Assembly: GCF_004362055.1 (NCBI RefSeq)
Contig: NZ_SNXB01000005.1
Coordinates: 62,001 to 126,000, forward strand
Direction of reading: 5' to 3'
DNA length: 64,000 nt
Source: Flavobacterium sp. 245
Lineage (GTDB): Bacteria; Bacteroidota; Bacteroidia; Flavobacteriales; Flavobacteriaceae
This document shows positions 52,601 to 59,731 of this stretch, in pieces. Position numbers and translations under genes: made by a program. How positions within the stretch are numbered: position 1 is the stretch's first letter; each line of letters begins with the position of its first letter. A model generated the notes under the pieces. The model saw only the letters and a program-made list of their open reading frames with translations. It had not been told where the DNA came from and ran no database searches.

Positions 52601-53734
52601 TGAGCCATCATTTTCTCGTGCTATGGCATTTACAAAAGCCGTATTTAATCCAAAATTTGGCTTTATAACTTCTCTTATATTGGTAAAATTGATATTGGTT
52701 TTCTGGAAAAAATTGACACCTCCTCCATTAGTTCCAATCCAAATATCTTTGTGGCGATCTATAAGAAAACATTTTACATCATCATCTGAAAGGCTGTAAC
52801 TTTCCAGAGGATTATGTCCATATTTTGTGAACTCATTTTTATCTTTCTTGTAAACACACAATCCATTTTTTGTAGCAAACCAAATTGTATTAGAATCAAC
52901 CGACACTATATCATTAACCCAATTAGAAGATAAACTCTTTTTGTTATTTGTGTTAAGCAAAAAATTAGTTACCGAATTTTTGTCAACATCAAAATGAAAT
53001 ACACCATTTGCCTCAGTAGCAAACCACAAATCGCCATTTTTTTCTTTAATGATTTTCCAGACTTTCGATTTGATTAAAAATTCATTACCGGCCAAAGCTT
53101 TTGGTAACGCTTTTTTCGAACCATTCTTTGGATCAAAACATTCCAAACCTTTAGAAGTTCCCGCCAAAACACCATAATTCCGATCAAAAAACAAAGATAA
53201 AACCCTGCTTTTTCTAAAAGGTGAATTAAGATCGTTTGAGATTTCTTCTAATAAATACTTATGACGGTTGAGGCGTTTGATCCCTCCAAAAGTACCAACC
53301 CATATTCTGTTTTGATCATCTTGAATAATTGACGATATATAATTTCGGCCGCCTTTTACTTTTTGAACATCAACTCTTAAAAAGCTTCTTTCGTTTTTAT
53401 TAAAAAGATTGAGGCCGTTATTAGTTCCAATCCAGATTTGCCTTTCTTTATCTTCTAAAATCACATTAATATGATTATTGCTGATACTGTTAAGAATATC
53501 TTTATTGTACACATACCTCAAGAAATCATAACCATCATAACTAATCAAACCATTGGCCGTTCCTATCCAGATAAAACCCTTTTTTGTTTGATGAATACTC
53601 GAAATCATACTCTGTGAAAAACTCACATCGTAATTGATATGATCAAAATACAAATCAGGAACTTGAGCTCCAGAATTGAAAGGAATTGAAAAAAATAAGA
53701 TAAAACTTAAAACAAAAAATTTAATGTTCCGCAT
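49601..53734 (-). CDS. hybrid two-component system (HTCS) sensor/regulator
   Basis: 1377 residues from ATG 53734 (signal peptide MRNIKFFVLSFILFFSIPFN; an upstream in-frame ATG at 53815 adds an unlikely second hydrophobic leader). Two-component regulator propeller repeats (about 40-650: GFIWIGTANGLISYDGYDF, RQIWIGTNNGLNLF), a Y_Y_Y domain, a membrane helix (AYIIYLGLLAGTVVLLFRFL), HisKA with His863 (NVSHEIRTPLTL), HATPase (NGIGIPENRKKKIFKNFF), a receiver with Asp1175 (VTDVMMPEMDGFELC) and a C-terminal AraC HTH (SVSEVSYMVGFNDRKHFSKEFKKFY). It senses a glycan fragment in the periplasm and activates the downstream PUL. Confidence 0.96.
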   Translation of the reverse strand: MRNIKFFVLSFILFFSIPFNSGAQVPDLYFDHINYDVSFSQSMISSIHQTKKGFIWIGTANGLISYDGYDFLRYVYNKDILNSISNNHINVILEDKERQIWIGTNNGLNLFNKNERSFLRVDVQKVKGGRNYISSIIQDDQNRIWVGTFGGIKRLNRHKYLLEEISNDLNSPFRKSRVLSLFFDRNYGVLAGTSKGLECFDPKNGSKKALPKALAGNEFLIKSKVWKIIKEKNGDLWFATEANGVFHFDVDKNSVTNFLLNTNNKKSLSSNWVNDIVSVDSNTIWFATKNGLCVYKKDKNEFTKYGHNPLESYSLSDDDVKCFLIDRHKDIWIGTNGGGVNFFQKTNINFTNIREVIKPNFGLNTAFVNAIARENDGSVWVGTNGGGLNYLDFKNNKHAFYQIEGYDSDKSVNMITALVNQNEQNLFCGTFNGLFKFNKISKRFQFISLSRKDSKERERPITSLLMDNEDLWVGTNGNGLKKVMPDGTVEIYMSDGSSHSLTDNFITDLVNRKDGLWIATQYGLNYFDKKLKQVTRVFKTGGKSGLSNNSLTVMFTDSKNRFWIGAESGGVNLFDEKNGRFYEINRSMGFTDETIKSISEDSEGNIWISDNNLLYKIKTKKISPTFRISDFEITSYSSKDGLKVKQFSNNCSLKLNAKELIFGCSNGLVLFNPSKLTKTEDKAPIVLTKLIVNNEEIRPGNKEVALEKRISETSEITLKHDQGYIGIEFSAMNFISPEKSEYAYKLESSFNKDEWHIIGSQNYINLTNLNSGTYLLKIKTSNGGGEWNPTIKTLKIIMLPPWWKTWWAYIIYLGLLAGTVVLLFRFLRNRELLKQAYYLEQVEKERQEELYKMKLDFFTNVSHEIRTPLTLISGPVEELLAGAEKNSNLEHKLKVIKNNSDRLLKLVNELMDFRKAEKGSMKIYCEQQDIVSFCFDIYESFRGFAVEKKIDYKFVLNINTAPIYFDKNQMEKVIYNLLSNAFKFTGKNGRITLAVEQKEDSDSIEIKVKDNGIGIPENRKKKIFKNFFQLDERGSANLGSGIGLALSKSIVELHHGEIRVQTEADANFNTIFTITLKKGKDHFKKSQIVESLVKIEENANPISDVKTEIDLYEPEYLDDAENTFKKTVLVIEDNEEVLSFVYDILYTDYKVLKFTNGIQALEYMEIEIPDLIVTDVMMPEMDGFELCRILKTSQNTNHIPVILLTAKSSTLNRIEGLSTGADAYISKPFSIEELKLTIANLLSAKEIMRQKYGDGFIADAEEENINTPEGQFVKKLTQIIEANLDNTDFDVNDLVNEIGMSRTVLYKKVQTLTNHSVAGFIKNMRLKKAASLLTNTSYSVSEVSYMVGFNDRKHFSKEFKKFYNLSPSEYKGAQVKN

Positions 53735-54089
53735 AAACCAATTTAAAAAGCCTGAATAATTTAATTTTGATAAACCTATAAAAAATACCAATAGAATTAA
53801 CGCAAAGTAAATCAAACATAAAAAAAAGAGGCTTTTATTTTTTCTTTTTAAGGGGTGTATTTGTACTTATAGAACTATTTAACAATTCGCGGCATCAAAA
53901 ACCTAAATTTTTAAAAATAAAGTTTTTTTTCAATCACAAAATCACTAACTTGTTTATGCTAAAGAATATGACACAATATTTTTCTTGTTTAAACAGTTGT
54001 ATTCAATACTTTCTAAAGCAAATTGTACAATATGCCCTAAATAATTTTACTAATGGCGCTCATTATTGTAATTAAAAAAAAGTAAAACT
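53735..54089. promoter_or_regulatory. 355-bp divergent spacer between HTCS and GH130
   Basis: AT-rich spacer separating the leftward regulator from the rightward GH130 gene. I see a weak -7-like box (TAATTTTA) about 55 bp before ATG 54090 and no consensus promoter for either gene. No small gene or repeat is supported. Confidence 0.4.
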
Positions 54090-55556
54090 ATGCGAGTATC
54101 CGTAATCCGAAAAAATATAAAATTTACCCCAGATTCCAGAAGAGTTGTTGCCCGATATTTCATGAATGGCGACGAACGAACCCAGCAAATGGTTATGCGG
54201 ATAATGACACTCGATGAAAAACAGGTTTATGAAACTTTAGAACAAACACTTCGTGAATTTGCCAGAAGACACCGAAATATTTCGGCTATCTTTTTTAAAC
54301 ATTGTGAAAAAGTCAGACCATTAATTGAAGCTTTGGAAATTGACTATGAAAATATGTCGCTTAACCGAAAAATGCTCATAGGCTCGTATTGTACAATGGA
54401 ATATGCAATTGAATCGGCAGCCATTTTTAATCCCTCAATTATAGAAGATTTTGATCAATCTGGTCTTGAAGTAGGTGAAAAACGTGTTGTCATTTCATTT
54501 AGAGCAACTGGCGAGGGCCATATTTCTTCGATTGTCTTTAGAAGAGGAATTTTAGACAAAGACAATAACTTGCAGATAATGAAAATTGGAAATCAAATTG
54601 ATAAAGCCGAAATCGAGCACAAAACACTATTAAACAAAGAACGTTTTCTAAAGAAATTGTCTGAAATGCATACCAACGACAAATACATCGACCAAATGAT
54701 GCAGGATTTGCCAGATGCATTTGAATTTGTTGTTTTAAAAAATATGGTAAATACCGCTTTAAACGATCCTTCGTTGCGTCAAGAACGAAGAACTGCTCTC
54801 GAAGAAATAATCTGGCTGGCAAATTCTTTTTATGATGTACAATTCAGTCATGATTCAGATATTACAGAGCGCGTAATTTTTCCAATTTCTGAATCGGAAA
54901 GCCGTGGTATTGAAGATGCACGCTTTGTTCGATTTACAGATGATGACAATTCCGTTCGAGTTATGGCAACTTATACTGCTTATAATGGCCATGCTATATT
55001 GCCAAAATTAATCTCAACAGATGATTTTTATTCGTTCAGAGTTTTGCCATTGCATGGAGAAGGTGCTCAAAATAAAAATCTGGCATTATTCCCAAAAAAG
55101 ATAAAAGGCAAATATGCCATGTTGGCCAGAATTGATGGTGTTAATAATTACATCATGTTCTCCGAGAGAGCTACACAATGGAACAATCCTATTCTTTTAC
55201 AAAAACCTCGCTATACTTGGGAGTTTACACAAATAGGAAACTGCGGTTCCCCGCTTTGGACAGAAGAAGGCTGGCTTGTAATTACACATGGTGTTGGCAC
55301 TATGCGACGTTATTGCATTGGTGCATCATTATTTGACCTTGATGATCCTTCAAAAGAAATAGGAAGACTTAAAGAACCGCTGCTTGCGCCACTAGAAGAT
55401 GAGCGCGAAGGCTATGTACCAAATGTTGTATATTCATGTGGTTCAATTATACATAACAACAGCCTCATTTTACCTTATGCCGTTTCCGACTATTCATCAA
55501 CTTATGCAGTAGTAAGTTTGGTAGAGTTGTTAGGTGCTTTAAAAAATTGCAGTTAA
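54090..55556 (+). CDS. glycoside hydrolase family 130 protein (mannoside phosphorylase-like)
   Basis: 488 residues, no signal peptide, cytosolic. An N-terminal about 150-residue helical extension (LDEKQVYETLEQTLREFARRHRNI) precedes the five-bladed propeller: FPISESESRGIEDARFVRFTDDD, TYTAYNGHAILPKLIST, NKNLALFPKKIKGKYAMLARID, WEFTQIGNCGSPLWTEEGWLVITHGVG. The ExRGIEDARF block carries the catalytic Asp of GH130. Members phosphorolyse or hydrolyse beta-mannosides. The extended form is common in Flavobacteriia, but the substrate is unproven. It is divergent from the HTCS gene. Confidence 0.88.
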   Translation: MRVSVIRKNIKFTPDSRRVVARYFMNGDERTQQMVMRIMTLDEKQVYETLEQTLREFARRHRNISAIFFKHCEKVRPLIEALEIDYENMSLNRKMLIGSYCTMEYAIESAAIFNPSIIEDFDQSGLEVGEKRVVISFRATGEGHISSIVFRRGILDKDNNLQIMKIGNQIDKAEIEHKTLLNKERFLKKLSEMHTNDKYIDQMMQDLPDAFEFVVLKNMVNTALNDPSLRQERRTALEEIIWLANSFYDVQFSHDSDITERVIFPISESESRGIEDARFVRFTDDDNSVRVMATYTAYNGHAILPKLISTDDFYSFRVLPLHGEGAQNKNLALFPKKIKGKYAMLARIDGVNNYIMFSERATQWNNPILLQKPRYTWEFTQIGNCGSPLWTEEGWLVITHGVGTMRRYCIGASLFDLDDPSKEIGRLKEPLLAPLEDEREGYVPNVVYSCGSIIHNNSLILPYAVSDYSSTYAVVSLVELLGALKNCS

Positions 55557-55645
55557 ATAATACTGCTTTATGTATTTAAACTTTAATCAAATCTAAAAAA
55601 CACGTTAAAATCGCTATCACATAACAGTTTTTCCGCATAAAAAAA

Positions 55646-55653
55646 TACTTTTG
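55646..55653 (+). promoter_or_regulatory. -7 box of the 55700-57186 operon
   Basis: TACTTTTG is a perfect TAnnTTTG box, 46 bp before ATG 55700. No TTG is seen at the -33 position. Confidence 0.5.
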
Positions 55654-55699
55654 TCTAAAACCACATTTCTATATAGCAAAGAAAGGAAAAGACATTAGT

Positions 55700-56263
55700 A
55701 TGGATAATGAAAAATTTATATTCTGCCTAGAAGGCGTTCAGGACGTAGATGAAGTCACTATTACCGATGTGGTTAAAAATCTTGAAGAAATTGCTATTGA
55801 TCAAGGCATTGCAAGTATTCATAAAACCTGTGACACCATTGAAGGTTTAGAGGAAAGTCTAAATACATTGTTGTTTGATGACCATAATTTTAAGGATTAT
55901 GAAATCATTTATCTGGTAATGCCTGGACAAGAAAACAACATTTGCCTCCATGATTATTATTACAGCCTTGAAGAAATAGCCGAACTTTTTGAAGGAAAAA
56001 TGAAAGGAAAAATTATTCATTTTGCCAATAAAAAACGCTTAGACCTCAACGAAGATGAAGCACAATATTTTCTAGACATTACGGGAGCGCGAGCTATTTC
56101 GGGTTACGGATCTTCTTATAATAAAATTGCCAGTTACAGCACGATCGACAAAGCATTTTTTACTTTGTATCAGGAAAACGATGATTTGACAGAAGTAGTC
56201 GAAGAATTGTACCAAAAACATTATGCGCTTTGCAAATTACTTGATTTCAGATTATATTATTAA
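55700..56263 (+). CDS. DUF6642-like protein (possible caspase/CHAT-like fold, catalytic residues not evident)
   Basis: 187 residues, cytosolic. Elements I associate with DUF6642 are FIFCLEGVQDVDE, IASIHKTCDTIEGLEESL, YEIIYLVMPGQ, YYYSLEEIAELFEGKMKGKIIHFANKKR and FLDITGARAISGYGSSY. In that family as I remember it, a His follows the IIYL strand and a Cys follows the IIHF strand; here those places read MPGQ and ANKK, so a peptidase dyad seems absent. This is memory-based and weak. Two bases separate it from the AraC gene, so the two form an operon. Confidence 0.5.
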   Translation: MDNEKFIFCLEGVQDVDEVTITDVVKNLEEIAIDQGIASIHKTCDTIEGLEESLNTLLFDDHNFKDYEIIYLVMPGQENNICLHDYYYSLEEIAELFEGKMKGKIIHFANKKRLDLNEDEAQYFLDITGARAISGYGSSYNKIASYSTIDKAFFTLYQENDDLTEVVEELYQKHYALCKLLDFRLYY

Positions 56264-56265
56264 AG

Positions 56266-57186
56266 ATGAAATCAATGTTGGGCGAAAAAATAAAAACTTA
56301 CGAAGCAAAAGGATTTCGGGAAAAATTTCTTGGAGAAGATAATCCGATGCATTTGCTTTTTAAATCAAATTCGGATCATTTTTTTTGTTTAAAAACCGAA
56401 GAAATGATGCATTTGCAATTTCCCGTTCCGCCTTCTAAACACTTATGTCATACTTTAATTTTTGTAGAATCCGGATCGCATAAAATGAATGTTGGATTTG
56501 AAGAATATGAAACGGTTCCAAACGAAATTATAGTAGTTCCTGCTGGACAGGTTTTTTCTATTGAAAACATTTACAATACCTACAACGGTTACATTTGCCA
56601 ATTTCATCCTGATATATTAATCGGAAAATATGGCAGCCGTGAACTTTTAAATGATTTTGATTTTTTAAAAATTTCAGGAAACCCAAAAGTACGTTTATGT
56701 GCCGAAGATGCTCCTTTAATTTCCGCAATTTTAAAACGTCTAGAAAAAGAATATACAGATACACATCTTGCAAATTTAAACATTGTGCAAACCTATCTGA
56801 TCGCTTTATTTTATGAAATGAATAAAAATTCGGTTACAGCTTCTAAAGGTATTTCGGCTGCAGAAATTATAACCAGCAAGTTCAAAGAATTGATTCATCT
56901 TCATATTAAAACACGTCATCAGGTCAATCATTATGCTTCACTGCTCAATGTTTCTCCCAATCATTTAAACAAATGTGTAAAGACTACAACCGGGAAATCT
57001 GCAGTAAAATGGATTGATGAGAACATTTTACTGGAAGCCAAATATTTACTTTTTCAAACTACACTTTCTATAAGCGAAATCGCCATTCAGGTTGGGCATG
57101 AAGATCAATCCTATTTCAGTCGCTTTTTCAAAAAACATGAAGGAATTTCTCCTATTCAATACCGAAAAATGATTGATAAGTCCTAA
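56266..57186 (+). CDS. AraC-family transcriptional regulator
   Basis: 306 residues. N-terminal cupin-like sensory domain (LIFVESGSHKMNVGFEEYETVPNEIIVVPAGQVFSIE) and a C-terminal double helix-turn-helix (HVNHYASLLNVSPNHLNKCVK-like segment, then LSISEIAIQVGHEDQSYFSRFFKKHEGISPIQYRKM). Cotranscribed with the DUF6642-like gene; may control that operon, the neighbouring GH130, or the second PUL, which has no regulator in the window. Confidence 0.93.
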   Translation: MKSMLGEKIKTYEAKGFREKFLGEDNPMHLLFKSNSDHFFCLKTEEMMHLQFPVPPSKHLCHTLIFVESGSHKMNVGFEEYETVPNEIIVVPAGQVFSIENIYNTYNGYICQFHPDILIGKYGSRELLNDFDFLKISGNPKVRLCAEDAPLISAILKRLEKEYTDTHLANLNIVQTYLIALFYEMNKNSVTASKGISAAEIITSKFKELIHLHIKTRHQVNHYASLLNVSPNHLNKCVKTTTGKSAVKWIDENILLEAKYLLFQTTLSISEIAIQVGHEDQSYFSRFFKKHEGISPIQYRKMIDKS

Positions 57187-57257
57187 TTATTGATTATAGA
57201 ATCCTAGCAAACAGAAATACTTTTTTCAGAAATTTGCCCGTTCAAAAACTGCAATTT

Positions 57258-57458
57258 ATGATCTATGTATTTAAAACTTCTGTTGACAGTCCGTCAAAAT
57301 TAGAATCGGCTACGGTGCTGCTTCACGAATTATTGCCAGAAACTTTATGGAATTTTGATCTTGAAGACTGCGATAATATTTTGCGAGTAGACAGCGAACT
57401 TGACATTGTTGCGTTGCTTGCTGACAATACTATTTTTGATTGTGTCGAATTAGAATAA
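57258..57458 (+). CDS. small conserved protein, homologue of 32301-32510
   Basis: 66 residues from ATG 57258; a TTG at 57234 lies in a -7-like box (GAAATTTG, 57229-57236). Beta-alpha-beta-beta-alpha-beta pattern (MIYVFKTSV, helix, LWNFDLEDCDNILRVDS, helix, FDCVELE). It aligns with the protein encoded between the sigma and FecR genes. Function unknown. It is followed after 28 bp by the pentapeptide-repeat gene. Confidence 0.7.
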   Translation: MIYVFKTSVDSPSKLESATVLLHELLPETLWNFDLEDCDNILRVDSELDIVALLADNTIFDCVELE

Positions 57459-57486
57459 AACTAAAATCTTCCCCAACCTAAATTAA

Positions 57487-58059
57487 ATGGAAACAAAATT
57501 ATACCAAAACCGAACTTTCGACACAATAGATTATTCTGATCAAAGTTTATCGAATACTGAATTTGTAAACTGCCAATTTATCAACTGCAACTTTTCAAAA
57601 AGCGATTTAAGCTATAATGATTTTCTAGATTCTTCATTTAAAAATTGTAATCTTTCGTTGGCTGTATTAAAAAACACTGGCTTAAAAAACATCAAATTTG
57701 TTGGTTGTAAATTAATGGGACTTGATTTTAGTGCCAGCAACAGCTTTTTATTTTCTATGAGTTTTGAGGATTGTCTTCTAGATTATTCGACTTTCATTTA
57801 TAAAAAACTAAAGAAAACCTATTTTACAGACTGTTCGATAAAAGAAGTGGATTTTTCTAATACTGATTTGTCTTTGGCTATTTTTAAAAACTGTGACTTG
57901 TCAAATGCTACTTTCGCAGTATGCAATTTGGAAAAAACAGACTTTCGAACTTCGAGAAATTATGCTTTTGATCCATCTGAAAACAAAATCAAAAAAACAA
58001 AAGTTTCGCAAACCGCACTTGCCGGGCTTTTGGAAAAATTTGATTTAGAAATTGAGTAA
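57487..58059 (+). CDS. pentapeptide-repeat protein
   Basis: 190 residues of A(D/N)LxF-type repeats forming a right-handed quadrilateral helix: SNTEFVNCQFINCNFSKSDL, SSFKNCNLS, VDFSNTDLSLAIFKNCDLSNATF. Phe or Leu occupies the central position throughout. It resembles Qnr/MfpA proteins that mimic DNA and shield gyrase, but it is shorter than Qnr (about 218) and lacks a clear loop insert, so a quinolone-protection role is only a possibility. Confidence 0.88.
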   Translation: METKLYQNRTFDTIDYSDQSLSNTEFVNCQFINCNFSKSDLSYNDFLDSSFKNCNLSLAVLKNTGLKNIKFVGCKLMGLDFSASNSFLFSMSFEDCLLDYSTFIYKKLKKTYFTDCSIKEVDFSNTDLSLAIFKNCDLSNATFAVCNLEKTDFRTSRNYAFDPSENKIKKTKVSQTALAGLLEKFDLEIE

Positions 58060-58087
58060 ACTACAATTTTCAATTTCTGAATTATAA

Positions 58088-58120
58088 ATAAAAAAGGGAT
58101 ACAGAAAAAACTGTATCCCT
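58088..58120 (-). terminator. terminator of the second PUL
   Basis: On the minus strand AGGGATACAG pairs perfectly with CTGTATCCCT around TTTTTT, followed by TTTTTATTT. It lies 24 bp after the stop of the DUF5123 gene. Confidence 0.9.
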
Positions 58121-58143
58121 CTAAAAACTAACTATAAAAATAT

Positions 58144-59709
58144 TTATTTAATCCATTTTGGATCTCCAATTTTCTTATCTTTTATTGCTTGGTTGCCAAC
58201 TGTAAAGTTTCCTCCCGCAGCATTTGTAAATTGAGGATCTAAAGTAGTTGCAGAAGCATCAGGTCTATTATTGCTTCCTACCAACGCTAAGTTAGGCGAA
58301 TTGAAATTATTATTATTTAAAAATGTCGGTGGAGCAGTTGCACTTGAGTTTGTATAAACTGCAGATCCAACCGCAAACAATGTATTACGCACTATTGAAG
58401 CATTTGCAAGAGAACGTAGATACAAGATTCTACTTGCTAATGGCAATGTAGGAGTGTATATTGTACATTGGTCAATTAACACATTACTTGTTAAGCCTGT
58501 TCCAGAGAAACTAGAAACATCCATACGTATAAAGTCACGAGATGAACAAGTATCGAATGTGCTTTTTGTCAAGGAAACATTTGCAACAAAAGTAGTTCTG
58601 AAATCAACAAAATCAGCAGATCCAGCAGTATTTACATTTTTAACAGTACTACCGTCAACAGTGAATGATTTTAATTTTGCTTTAGCATTTCCATACATTA
58701 ATTGAGATGGAAAATCATGTACATAAGAGTTGCTTATTAAAACATCTCCTAATTGTGTCACAGCTTCAGTACTTATTGCTATTGCCGCACCCGTTAAACC
58801 GCTTCCGCTTAAATCCACATCAATCAAAGAGAAATTTACCACTTCGCTTGCGTTTGCAGGATTGTTAGCAAGCGTAAAATTAAGTTTTAGCTTAGGTTTG
58901 TTGTCTGTTCTCAGACCTCTAATCGTTATTGTTTTATTTAAGGCTACTAATGCAGTTTGAGCGGTATAATCACCAGGCATTAATACCAAAACAGAACCAG
59001 TTGGGGCATCAGTGATTTTTTGAAGTAAATTATTATCTTCTGCTTTAACTAAAATCCCATTTCCAATATCGATTCCTGTTGTAAAAGTTACCGTACCTCT
59101 TTTCTTGGTACCGTTCCATAAATTAGCAGTATAAGCAGTTTCAGCTGTAAGACCTGTTATAACAGCAACTCCTGCTGTTTTTTCAGCTGGTGTAATCGTA
59201 TGAGTAATACCACCTGGCTGCAATGTAATTTGTGTTGCATTCGTGTTTGCAGGCCATCTTAAAGTTACTTGTTTTGCTTCAATGTCTGCTGGTACCACAG
59301 GATAGAATAATTGCTCAGACAATGTTGTTGCTGAAGTCACAGACCATTTAGAAGCGTCCAGACCAGTTGAACTAATAGCTTTAACTCTGATTGCGTAAAC
59401 TGTTTCACCTTCTAACTGCACTTTTACAGGCAATTCTGTAGGTGCAACATTAATTGTTTTATAAATAACTTTAAAATCAGGATCATCTGCGCTAAACTCC
59501 ACAACATAATGATCCGCATCAGGTTTTACAGTCCAGTTTAATTCAACAGCAGTCTCATTTCTAACTGTTGCAGTAAGTCCAATTGGAGAAAACGCTCTGT
59601 TTACATCCAAAGTCTCGACTACAGCATCATTAAAAGTTTCGCAGCTTGAAAAAGCCAGCATCATCACTAATGAAGCAAAGAGCCCTTTTACTATATATTT
59701 TGTTTTCAT
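58144..59709 (-). CDS. FN3 / DUF4957 / DUF5123 lipoprotein, pectin-PUL type
   Basis: 521 residues from ATG 59709 (lipobox AFSSC23). Two fibronectin type III domains at about 38-125 (GLTATVRNETAVELNW) and 130-205 (KQVTLRWPANTNATQITL), then a parallel beta-helix (DUF4957, about 210-400: KTITIRGLRTDNKPKLKLNF, LGDVLISNSYVHDF) and a DUF5123 end. The fold resembles pectate lyase-type helices, but no lyase motif is evident. In Bacteroidota these proteins accompany pectin SusCD pairs, probably as surface binding proteins or divergent lyases. 22 bp separate it from SusD. Confidence 0.82.
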   Translation of the reverse strand: MKTKYIVKGLFASLVMMLAFSSCETFNDAVVETLDVNRAFSPIGLTATVRNETAVELNWTVKPDADHYVVEFSADDPDFKVIYKTINVAPTELPVKVQLEGETVYAIRVKAISSTGLDASKWSVTSATTLSEQLFYPVVPADIEAKQVTLRWPANTNATQITLQPGGITHTITPAEKTAGVAVITGLTAETAYTANLWNGTKKRGTVTFTTGIDIGNGILVKAEDNNLLQKITDAPTGSVLVLMPGDYTAQTALVALNKTITIRGLRTDNKPKLKLNFTLANNPANASEVVNFSLIDVDLSGSGLTGAAIAISTEAVTQLGDVLISNSYVHDFPSQLMYGNAKAKLKSFTVDGSTVKNVNTAGSADFVDFRTTFVANVSLTKSTFDTCSSRDFIRMDVSSFSGTGLTSNVLIDQCTIYTPTLPLASRILYLRSLANASIVRNTLFAVGSAVYTNSSATAPPTFLNNNNFNSPNLALVGSNNRPDASATTLDPQFTNAAGGNFTVGNQAIKDKKIGDPKWIK

Positions 59710-59731
59710 AATTATATTTTTCAGTGAGATA

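Noticed and set aside
53735..53815. Upstream start of the HTCS protein
   Set aside because: It would place a second hydrophobic segment before a good signal peptide starting at Met 53734.
57487..58059. A qnr-type quinolone resistance gene
   Set aside because: Pentapeptide repeats are clear, but the protein is shorter than Qnr and no gyrase-specific loop is seen; function left open.
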